DNA from: Dipylidium caninum
Lineage: Eukaryota > Platyhelminthes > Cestoda > Cyclophyllidea > Dipylidiidae
Direction of reading: 5' to 3'
Assembly: GCA_017562135.1 (NCBI GenBank)
Contig: QEYB01000952.1
Location: forward strand, 1 to 64,000
DNA length: 64,000 bases
Shown: piece after piece, positions 12,065 through 22,419 of the stretch
Numbering within the stretch: position 1 is the first letter of the stretch
Layout: every line of letters starts with the position of its first letter
Program-made: the position numbers and the translations under genes
The notes under the pieces: model-generated
Seen by the model: only the letters and a program-made list of their open reading frames with translations
Databases searched by the model: none
What the model was told of the DNA's origin: nothing

Positions 12065-15000
12065 AATTGAGGGGTCGCACAGTCGAGAGTGAGGTGGGCA
12101 CTGGCCGAGGCGTAGGTTGTCCGGCCACAATCGCAGCCATGCAGACGTGAGTCTGGGTGACGAAATGTTGGCCAAGAGGGATCACAGCCATGGGGAGACG
12201 AGACGAAGGATCCTCGGTCAATCCAATTGGCAACGGTAACCGCCACCCGTGATCGAGGAAAGGTCGATTTGACGGGCCAGGTAGCCGTACACCCCATCGG
12301 CGTGCTCTGCGTGCGTCCGAGCGCCTGCCCTTGCATTCAGTTGCGTCAGTCGGGTCAATTAACTCTAACTCACCGTGCGTCAAATTCCGAGGCATCCGTG
12401 CGTTGCGTCGGGTCAAGCGCCACGGAGATGAATTTTCCGCAAACACCGTATGGCACTGCAGTTGTCATCGGTGGAAGGAGGACATCAGCCCCGCACTTGT
12501 CTGTCAGGGACATTGCCTTACCACCAATGATTGTTCTTGAGTACGACTCGCGAGTCGCCCTGAGTAGTAGTAGTAGTAGTAGTAGTGGGGAGCGAGGGGA
12601 CTCTTTCGCCCTCTACCACTTCTCTATCCCGGTATTTCGTGGCTAGTCCACTGCACTCCGAAGCTGGATCACGGCCTCGAAATTGTGTGGACTGAGAGAG
12701 ACTCCCGTAGCTGGGCTAACGTGCCTCGGGCTTGACCCGTCGGCACGGTGTCGGCCTGGACAAGTTGGAGAGACTCCGTGACCTGCTCTGCTCTGCTCTG
12801 ACAACGTGACTTGACGCAAAGTAAGGCACGGCAAGGCGACGCCAAAGGCAAAGACCTTCTACTTCATGTGGACTGGTCGAATCACGTTGGCGTAAAGGGA
12901 ATTGCCTGAGGCACAATATAATCCCCGAGTCGCCTGGCACGACTCTGTTTCATGGTTGTGCCACATCGATGGTGTCTCGATCTTCCCGAGTTGCGTTCAT
13001 GTGTGTGAGACTTCGTTTTGGTGGAGACGTCTTTGGCTGCAAAGCAAGCAGTTGTGTCTCCAGCCACCTACCCACGGGTACTCCTCCCCCCTCCCCCCAT
13101 AACCATCAGTACTGGTGCATCGTGAGCGACCTCAATTTGGCGCATGTGGTATATATATATTTCTCTGCACTCCACGCGATTGTATGTGTAAGTGGTAAGT
13201 CGACTGCGCCCAACCTCCTCGCCTCTCCGCCGTAGCCATAGCCCTAGCCTCGCCCCCTCCCTTCCCCAATGACAGGGCGATTAGCTCGGTTCTCCTGGTC
13301 TACTTCCATCCACCTGGTGAGGGCCCTATTTCCCGGTGGATTTCACAGGACCTAAAGTGACGTCTGCCTAATGGTTGCACTGGTGTTATGCACACATGCA
13401 CTGTACTCGGGCGAGTCGCTCGTCTCACGGTGAGTGTGCACTCTGTCGAAGTGCGTCAACAATGCACAGCGTCGTCGTGGCCGTAGAAGACGCCGCAATG
13501 GTGGGCGCAAACGGAGGGTGTGTTTACTCGTGACCAGCACTGCATGCTCCCTTCATGCCCTCTTCTGTGACTTATCCCTCCTCCCAGTGGACCCCCAGAG
13601 TCCGCTCTACCCCTCAACCCCCCCCCCCCCCATGTTCCAATAAATCCATTTGCACATTGCGTGGATAGTATTGGCGAGGAGGATGAGAATGGAGCGGAGG
13701 AGGCGGCGACGAGGTCCCCTACCCTCTGGCCTGATCTGCACGAGGAGTCGCGATTAGTTGACGCTGACAGTGACAGGCAGGCAGGGAGGTGAGTGGATGG
13801 GTGGATGGGTGTGTGGGTGTGTGGGCACCGAGTGAGGGAAGAAGGTAGGTGAGGTGAGGTGAGTTGATTTGCTCTCCCTGGGGGCGAGGAGAGTGGTATG
13901 GCCATGTACATGCGCGCGGGAGCATGGTTGGGTGTGATTTTCGTCGGTATGCCTTGCACCTTGATCTGTGAGGTTGTGGGAGGCGCTCCGGTTCTTCTGT
14001 GCTGCGATAACGGCTCCGATCAGACTGCCATGATAGAATGGCGGTGCCGAGGCGCCGAAAAGGGAGGTGGTAGTGGGTGTGCACGTAGGTGCGCTGCTTC
14101 CACATTGTCACTCGTGCTCCTTTTGTCGTGGCGACGATGGGCTGTCCTTTTTCATGCAGGACGACGAGTTAGTCCTCCTGATTCCATGCGGACGCATAGG
14201 GAGTCGGCGTGTGGTGAGGGCTCGACCTCGACCTCGGGTTCACTCACACACACACACACACACAAATGGGCATTGGGTGGTGTGGTCGGGACAGGACAGA
14301 ATTCCAGTTATACGCGGGAGTCGGTCGAGAGGTCGTTCCACATGACCCTCTCCAGCGGAGTGGTTGGCGACTCTGCGACCTCGGGTGCAGCTGCTGGTGC
14401 GTGTGCCCACTGAGGAGGGTGGCCGTAATCGAAGGCACCGTTAAGATCGCCTTAACGCTGCTCAAAATCGGCCGAGAGGAGAGACGTGGGTATCTCGGTC
14501 GCTGAGTCCGCCATCTACGCGGTCATTGGCATTACCCGATACTCGTACAGTGGGCCTTGGTGTCATCGCCGTCTAGTGCATGGGGTGGCGAGGTGTGTGG
14601 CCCGTGCCTCCGCTCAAAGACCCGAACTTGCGTCGTTCGTGGTAACAGGCGGAGGGAGAGCGAGGCGGAGTGGACTTGGTCGATGTCTAGCGTCCGCGAG
14701 TGCATGGCCTCAGGGACTCTCGAGAACCAAGGCGCCGGACAGCACGTCGCTGCGAACATTCCATTTCTACTTCGTCCTTCTGGCGCTGGCCTCGAGGAGG
14801 CTGTTTTGACTTCGCGGTGGTTACGGTCACTGCGATTATGCCACAGCCGATAGCAATGCGCTGGTGTTGCTCGGGATCGCATCACTGACAAGCACAGATT
14901 ATGACCTCTCGCCTCACCGGAAATGTCCCAACTCTGGCGTTGGGAGCAAGCGTCACCGAGTGCTGCCAAGATGGTGGCAGCAGGGGAATGAGCGACGGAC

Positions 15001-16126
15001 AAAGGGCCTCGGCCGAAGGACGGTATTGGTGCCTTGCTGTGCGACAGAAGATGCGTAGAGTATCTTCACCTTCACCGTTGCAGGCAAAATCGGGCTGATG
15101 TGGAGTCGAGGCGGGGGTGTTGTAGCGAGAGCACTGCAACCGCGTTGCCCCAAGGTGCTGGGTTGGGTGGTGCGCTCTCGCTCTCGCTCACGCTGGCCTG
15201 CACACCAAATGCGTGTCGTAACGCGATGGTCAGAAGCGGTCGGAGGAGGCTGCCACTCGTCATCCCTGGATGTCGTCGACACGTGCCATCCTTCCCCACA
15301 GTCGTGCTTCCTCCCATCGACTCGGCGCCACAGACAAAGGTGACGAGGGTGTATGCAGACGCGTCATCGAGTCGAGATGGCGGAGAGAAATGGAGCACAG
15401 CCTCGTTGCAGAGCCGCGGCGACCGATGCGGCCTCTGGTCCATTGGTGTGCAACAGGGAGTCTCTACGGAGACTTGTCACTATTGCTTTTCCACGATCTC
15501 GCCCAGCCACCCACCTTGTTCCCCGCCGTCCCCGTCCACTCCGTCATATGGGCTTTGTCTTCCATATGACGATTCCGAGAGGACAGAAATCAGTCCACCT
15601 CCGCCGTGGTCTCGCTACGGCGTAGGTTACATACGGCTCTTGCCGGGACACCGCGCACCTCGGTGGCGTGCGGCAGTTGTGCTATTCCCCCCGCACCAAC
15701 AGATAGGAAGGAGGCAGCATGAGGCGGAGATGGATGGAGGTGGCTGCCGTGTTTCAAGGTCATCCCGGCGATGAGAAGAGACGAGAAGAATGGAGGTACT
15801 GGGGTGCGGTAGGTCGGCTCCATCACGCCTGCGGAGGGCGGTAGAGCTATCGCACCTCTGCCATTCGTCTAATTGGTAATTCTCCGACGAGTATTCGTGC
15901 AGCCGAAGGGTTTGCCCCTAGTCGATCGCGAGGCTAGTCATTATTTGGCCAGTGAGGCTTCTTAGGGGGCTGTTGCCGTGCCACCCGCCAGGTTGACGGA
16001 GAAGCCAGGCTCGGGACGGTGCGTTTCCCTTTCTGGTGCTGGCGTCTTCTCACACATTGGCTATGGTGGGGACAAAAGTCTCAATTGCATTCAGGGAGGG
16101 GGACGGGTATGCGCTTCTGCGGCTCC
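12065..16126. repeat. Macrosatellite copy 4 (4062 bp)
   Basis: Nearly identical to copy 3, implying recent duplication or ongoing homogenisation. Visible differences are few: a C run of about 14 (13618-13631) where copy 3 has 6, a small insertion near 15053-15058, and scattered single substitutions such as near 13134. The palindrome is at 12545-12556, the TAG tract at about 12565-12587 and the CA tract at about 14243-14264. No gene is recognised. Confidence 0.95.
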
Positions 16127-19100
16127 AATTGAGGGGTCGCACAGTCGAGAGTGAGGTGGGCACTGGCCGAGGCGTAGGTTGTCCGGCCACAATCGCAGCC
16201 ATGCAGACGTGAGTCTGGGTGACGAAATGTTGGCCAAGAGGGATCACAGCCATGGGGAGACGAGACGAAGGATCCTCGGTCAATCCAATTGGCAACGGTA
16301 ACCGCCACCCGTGATCGAGGAAAGGTCGATTTGACGGGCCAGGTAGCCGTACACCCCATCGGCGTGCTCTGCGTGCGTCCGAGCGCCTGCCCTTGCATTC
16401 AGTTGCGTCAGTCGGGTCAATTAACTCTAACTCACCGTGCGTCAAATTCCGAGGCATCCGTGCGTTGCGTCGGGTCAAGCGCCACGGAGATGAATTTTCC
16501 GCAAACACCGTATGGCACTGCAGTTGTCATCGGTGGAAGGAGGACATCAGCCCCGCACTTGTCTGTCAGGGACATTGCCTTACCACCAATGATTGTTCTT
16601 GAGTACGACTCGCGAGTCGCCCCTGAGTAGTAGTAGTAGTAGTAGTAGTGGGGAGCGAGGGGACTCTTTCGCCCTCTACCACTTCTCTATCCCGGTATTT
16701 CGTGGCTAGTCCACTGCACTCCGAAGCTGGATCACGGCCTCGAAATTGTGTGGACTGAGAGAGATTCCCGTAGCTGGGCTAACGTGCCTCGGGCTTGACC
16801 CGTCGGCACGGTGTCGGCCTGGACAAGTTGGAGAGACTCCGTGACCTGCTCTGCTCTGCTCTGACAACGTGACTTGACGCAAAGCAATAAGGCACGGCAA
16901 GGCGACGCCAAAGGCAAAGACCTTCTACTTCATGTGGACTGGTCGAATCACGTTGGCGTAAAGGGAATTGCCTGAGGCACAATATAATCCCCGAGTCGCC
17001 TGGCACGACTCTGTTTCATGGTTGTGCCACATCGTTTGGTGTCTCGATCTTCCCGAGTTGCGTTCATGTGTATGAGACTTCGTTTTGGTGGAGACGTCTT
17101 TGGCTGCAAAGCAAGCAGTTGTGTCTCCAGCCACCTATCCACGGGTACTCCTCCCTCCCCCTCCCCCCATAACCATCAGTACTGGTGCATCGTGAGCAAC
17201 CTCAATTTGGCGCATGTGGTATATATATATTTCTCTGCATTCCACGCGATTGTATGTGTAAGTGGTAAGTCGACTGCGCCCAACCTCCTCGCCTCTCCGC
17301 CGTAGCCATAGCCCTAGCCTCGCCCCCTCCCTTCCCCAATGACAGGGCGATTAGCTCGGTTTTCCTGGTCTACTTCCATCCACCTGGTGAGGGCCCTATT
17401 TCCCGGTGGATTTCACAGGACCTAAAGTGACGTCTGCCTAATGGTTGCACTGGTGTTATGCACACATGCACTGTACTCGGGCGAGTCGCTCGTCTCACGG
17501 TGAGTGTGCACTCTGTCGAAGTGCGTCAACAATGCACAGCGTCGTCGTGGCCGTAGAAGACGCCGCAATGGTGGGCGCAAACGGAGGGTGTGTTTACTCG
17601 TGACCAGCATTGCATGCTCCCTTCATGCCCTCTTCTGTGACTTATCCCTCCTCCCAGTGGACCCCCAGAGTCCGCTCTACCCCTCAACCCCCCCCCCCCC
17701 ATGTTCCAATAAATCCATTTGCACATTGCGTGGATAGTATTGGCGAGGAGGATGAGAATGGAGCGGAGGAGGCGGCGACGAGGTCCCCTACCCTCTGGCC
17801 TGATCTGCACGAGGAGTCGCGATTAGTTGACGCTGACAGTGACAGGCAGGCAGGTGAGTGGATGGGTGGATGGGTGTGTGGGTGTGTGGGCACCGAGTGA
17901 GGGAAGAAGGTAGGTGAGGTGAGGTGAGTTGATTTGCTCTCCCTGGGGGCGAGGAGAGTGGTATGGCCATGTACATGCGCGCGGGAGCATGGTTGGGTGT
18001 GATTTTCGTCGGTATGCCTTGCACCTTGATCTGTGAGGTTGTGGGAGGCGCTCCGGTTCTTCTGTGCTGCGATAACGGCTCCGATCAGACTGCCATGATA
18101 GAATGGCGGTGCCGAGGCGCCGAAAAGGGAGGTGGTAGTGGGTGTGCACGTAGGTGCGCTGCTTCCACATTGTCACTCGTGCTCCTTTTGTCGTGGCGAC
18201 GATGGGCTGTCCTTTTTCATTGCAGGACGACGAGTTAGTCCTCCTGATTCCATGCGGACGCATAGGGAGTCGGCGTGTGGTGAGGGCTCGACCTCGACCT
18301 CGGGTTCACTCACACACACACACACAAATGGGCATTGGGTGGTGTGGTCAACAGGACAGAATTCCAGTTATACGCGGGAGTCGGTCGAGAGGTCGTTCGC
18401 ACATGACCCTCTCCAGCGGAGTGGTTGGCGACTCTGCGACCTCGGGTGCAGCTGCTGGTGCGTGTGCCCACTGAGGAGGGTGGCCGTAATCGAAGGCACC
18501 GTTAAGATCGCCTTAACGCTGCTCAAAATCGGCCGAGAGGAGAGACGTGGGTATCTCGGTCGCTGAGTCCGCCATCTACGCGGTCATTGGCATTACCCGA
18601 TACTCGTACAGTGGGCCTTGGTGTCATCGCCGTCTAGTGCATGGGGTGGCGAGGTGTGTGGCCCGTGCCTCCGCTCAAAGACCCGAACTTGCGTCGTTCG
18701 TGGTAACAGGCGGAGGGAGAGCGAGGCGGAGTGGACTTGGTCGATGTCTAGCGTCCGCGAGTGCATGGCCTCAGGGACTCTCGAGAACCAAGCGCCGGAC
18801 AGCACGTCGCTGCGAACATTCCATTTCTACTTCGTCCTTCTGGCGCTGGCCTCGAGGAGGCTGTTTTGACTTCGCGGTGGTTACGGTCACTGCGATTATG
18901 CCACAGCCGATAGCAATGCGCTGGTGTTGCTCGGGATCGCATCACTGACAAGCACAGATTATGACCTCTCGCCTCACCGGAAATGTTCCCAACTCTGGCG
19001 TTGGGAGCAAGCGTCACCGAGTGCTGCAAGATGGTGGCAGCAGGGGAATGAGCGACGGACAAAGGGCCTCGGCCGAAGGACGGTGAATTGGTGCCTTGCT

Positions 19101-20146
19101 GTGCGACAGAAAGATGCTATCTTCACCTTCACCGTTGCAGGCAAAATCGGGCTGACGTGGAGCCGAGGCGGGGGTGTTGTAGCAACAGCACTGCAACCGC
19201 GTTGCCCCAAGGTGCTGGATTGGGTTGTACACTCTCTCGCTCTCACTCTGGCCTGCACGCCAAATGCGTGTCGTAACGCGATGGTCAGAAGCGGTCGGAG
19301 GAGGCTGCCACTCGTCATCCCTGGATGTCGTCGACACGTGCCATCCTTCCCCACAGTCGTGCTTCCTCCCATCGACTCGGCGCCACAGACAAAGGTGACG
19401 AGGGTGTATGCAGACGCGTCATCGAGTCGAGATGGCGGAGAGAAATGGAGCACAGCCTCGTTGCAGAGCCGCGGCGACCGATGCGGCCTCTGGTCCATTG
19501 GTGTGCAACAAGGAGTCTCTACGGCGACTTGTCACTATTGCTTTTCTCACGATCTCTGCCCACCCACCCACCTTTTTCCCCGTAGTCCCCGTCCACTTCG
19601 TCATATGGGCTTTGTCTTCCATACGACGATTCCGAGGGACAGAAATCAGTCCACCTCCGCCGTGGTCTCGCCTACGGCGTAGGTAACATACGACGCTCTT
19701 GCCGGGACACTGCGCACCTCGGTGGCGTGCGGCAGTTGTGCTATTCCCCCCGCCCCAACAGATAGGAAGGAGGCAGCATGTGTCGGAGATGGATGGAGGT
19801 GGCTGCCGTGTTTCAAGGTCATCCCGGCGATGAGAAGAGGCGAGAGAATGAAGGTACTGGGGTGCGGCAGTTCGGCTCCATCGCTCCTACGGAGGGCGGC
19901 AGAGCTAGCTCACCTCTGCTATCCATCTAATTGGCAATTCTCCGACGAGTATTCGCGCAGCCGAAGGGTTTGCTCTCCTAGTCGATCGCGAGGCTAGTCA
20001 TTATTTGGTCAGTGAGGCTTCTTAGGGGTCTGTTGCCGTGCCACCCGCCAGGTTCGACGAAGAAGCTTTCCTTTCCTTTCTGGTGCTGGGGACGAAGGTC
20101 TCAATTGCATTCAGGGAGGGGGACGGGTATGCGCTTTTGCGGCTCC
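16127..20146. repeat. Macrosatellite copy 5 (right third beginning to diverge)
   Basis: The left two thirds match copies 3 and 4, with small changes such as extra bases near 16884 and a C run of about 13 at 17688-17700. From about 19.09 kb base substitutions become frequent, and near 20,050-20,095 about 40 bp of the standard unit is missing. The palindrome is at 16607-16618, the TAG tract at about 16627-16649 and the CA tract at about 18309-18326. The change from homogenised to diverged sequence inside a copy marks the edge of the homogenised zone. Confidence 0.93.
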
Positions 20147-21490
20147 AATTGAGGGGTCGTACAGTCGAGTGTGAGGTGGGCACTGGCCGAGGCGTAGGTT
20201 GTCCGGCCACAATCGCAGCCATGCAGACGTGAGTCTGGGTGGCGAAATGTTGGCCAAGAGGGATCACAGCCATGGGGAGACGAGATGAAGGATCCTCGGT
20301 CAATCCAATTGGCCACGGTAACCGCCACCCGTGATCGAGGAAAGGTCGATTTGACGGGCCAGGTAGCCGCACACCGCCTCGGCGTGCTCTGCATGCGTCC
20401 GAGCGCCTGCCCTCGCGTTCAGTTGTGTCAGTCGGGGCAATTAACTCTAACTCACCGTGCGTCAAATTCCGAGGCATACGTGTGTTGCGTCGGGTCAAGC
20501 GCCACGGAGATGAATTTTCCGCAACCACAGTATGGCACTGCAGTTGTCATCAATGGAGGGAGGACATCAGTCCCGCACTTGTCTGTCAGAGATATTGCCT
20601 TATTACGAATGATTGTTCTCGAGTACGACCCGCGTGTCGCCCCGAGTAGTAGTGGGGAGTGAGGGGGGCTCTTTCGCCTCTACCACTTCTCTATCCCGGT
20701 ATTTCGTGGCTAGTCCACTGCACTCCGAAGCTGGATTACGGCCTCGAAATTGTGTGGACTGAGAGGGACTCCCGAAGCTGGGCTAACGTGCCTCGGGCCT
20801 GACCCGTCGGCACGGTGTCGGCCTGGACAAGTTGGAGAGACTCCGTGGCCTGCTCTGCTCTGACGGCGTGACTTGACGCAAATGCAATGCAAGGAAAGGC
20901 AAGGCAAGGCGACGCCAAAGGCAAAGACCTTCTACTTCATGTGGACTGGTCGAATCACGTTGGCGCAAAGGGAATTGCCTGAGGCACAATATAATCCCTG
21001 AGTCGCCTGGCGCGGCTCTGTTTCATGGTTGTGCCACATCGTTTGTGTCTCGGTCTTCCCGAGTTGTGTGCATGTGTATGAGGCTTCGCCCTGGTGGAGA
21101 CGTCTTTGGCTGCAAAGCAAGCAGTTGTGTCTCCAGCCACCTATCCACGGGTACTCCTTCAATTGACAGCAGACTCGGCTAACTGCGGCAAAATAGGCGG
21201 GGTCACGGCCCAGTGCTGGTGCATCGTGAGCAACCTCAATTTGGCACATGTGGAGTATATTTCTCTGCATTCCACGCGATTGTATCTGTAATTGGTAAGT
21301 CGACCGTGACCAACCTCCTCGCCCTCCTGCCTTCCCCAATGACAGGGCGATTAGATCGGTTTTCCTGGTCTACTTCCATCCACCTGGTGAAGGCCCTATT
21401 TCCCGGTGGATTTCACAGGACCTAAAGTGATGTCGTGCCCCAACCTCGGTGACGCCTGCCTAATGTTTGCGCTTGTATTTTGCGCATACT
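20147..21490. repeat. Macrosatellite copy 6, truncated and diverged terminal copy
   Basis: Only about the first 1.35 kb of the unit is present. It differs from copies 3-5 by many substitutions, a short TAG tract (about 20645-20654), a degraded palindrome, loss of part of the C-rich segment near 21,310-21,335, and about 50 bp of different sequence near 21,158-21,210 where other copies have C-rich DNA. Homology fades just after 21,470, where the sequence becomes T-rich. This is the right boundary of the array. Confidence 0.9.
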
Positions 21491-21930
21491 TCCTCTCTTG
21501 ATTTTTCTGTTTGATGTATTTTAATGTTTGTCTTGTCAAAGTCCCTTCTTTTACTTGTGGCCTTTCTTTTTTTCCTTGTTTAGCTTTTTATCACTGATTT
21601 TCCGTTTCTCATTCTCTCAAATTTTCTTGATTTTTGCTTTTCTTTTCAGAGATTTCCCTTTTTTTCTTCTTTTTAATTTTGCGCCTCAGTTTTATTTTAT
21701 GCACACTGTATTGGTTTTGTGTTGTGTTTTTATTTATCTTTCGCTTGTTTAAACCTTCTAAGCCTTTGTAGCCATTGGACAGCTTGTTTCTTTTTGCTAC
21801 CTCGCGAACCAATGTGTTATCGGCTATTCTACCCATTAAGCGCGCTTCATTCTGTTAATCCTTAACACTGAATGGCTGGCTTCCCAGAACGCCTGAATTA
21901 TGCATCTTCATCTGCTTTTTTTCTTCTGTT
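21491..21930. other. T-rich spacer between array and H2B
   Basis: About 440 bp with a very high T content on the + strand and many TTTCTT-type runs, sharply different in composition from the GC-rich array on its left. It holds no convincing gene; the open frame across 21,528-21,752 is an F/L/S low-complexity product of the T bias. It may include upstream promoter DNA of the H2B gene. Confidence 0.7.
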
Positions 21931-21934
21931 GGCA

Positions 21935-21940
21935 TATAAA
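21935..21940 (+). promoter_or_regulatory. TATA box of H2B
   Basis: TATAAA lies 32 bp before the H2B start codon, so the transcript leader would be very short (probably under 10-15 nt), which is common for histone genes. Confidence 0.7.
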
Positions 21941-21971
21941 TTCGCGTTGATAGTTGTAGGACGCCATTATC

Positions 21972-22340
21972 ATGGCTCCGAAAGTAGTGTCTGGCAAGGC
22001 TGCGAAGAAGGCCTCTAAGGTGAAGGTGCCGAAAACGGACAAGGCAAAGAAGAGGAGACGGAAGGAGAGTTATGCAATTTATATCTACAAGGTTTTGCGT
22101 CAAGTTCATCCCGACACGGGGATTTCCTCCAAAGCAATGTCGATCATGAATTCCTTTGTCAACGACATTTTCGAGCGCATCGCTGCGGAATCGAGTCGCT
22201 TGGCACACTACAATAAGAAATCGACAATCACGAGCAGAGAGATTCAAACAGCTGTCCGTTTGCTTTTGCCGGGTGAACTTGCGAAGCACGCTGTGTCAGA
22301 GGGCACCAAGGCCGTTACCAAGTACACTGGTTCTAAATAG
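21972..22340 (+). CDS. H2B: Histone H2B
   Basis: Core histone H2B, which pairs with H2A in the nucleosome. The 122-codon intronless frame has a Lys-rich N-terminal tail, the basic KKRRRKESY stretch leading into the histone fold, the [17 protein letters not shown] helix region, and the diagnostic [21 protein letters not shown]-terminal segment. The lysine in AVTKYT that is monoubiquitylated in other animals is retained. The tail ends GSK, where SSK is more usual. Length is normal for the family. The ATG is preceded by a TATA box and no other ATG intervenes. No other histone gene is visible in the window, so it is solitary here rather than part of a histone repeat, and it sits directly beside the macrosatellite array. 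Confidence 0.97.
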   Translation: MAPKVVSGKAAKKASKVKVPKTDKAKKRRRKESYAIYIYKVLRQVHPDTGISSKAMSIMNSFVNDIFERIAAESSRLAHYNKKSTITSREIQTAVRLLLPGELAKHAVSEGTKAVTKYTGSK

Positions 22341-22407
22341 CTCTTGACCTCAGCGGCTGCGCCGGCCTACTCCCCCCTGCTCTCTTTCTCGAATAACGAA
22401 AACGTTC

Positions 22408-22413
22408 ATTAAA
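22408..22413 (+). terminator. Candidate poly(A) signal of H2B
   Basis: ATTAAA lies 68 bp past the H2B stop codon, followed by a T-rich stretch (GTGTTTTTTG). I could not find the canonical metazoan histone 3' stem-loop (six-bp stem, four-base loop) in this 3' region. Only a weak AACG-AAAA-CGTT hairpin is visible at 22395-22406. This suggests a polyadenylated histone mRNA. Confidence 0.45.
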
Positions 22414-22419
22414 CCTGCC

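Noticed and set aside
8011..20146. Open frames of 100-250 codons repeated in each unit on both strands
   Set aside because: They overlap on opposite strands, are rich in Arg, Ser and Pro as expected from GC-rich DNA, have no family motif, and are broken by indels between copies.
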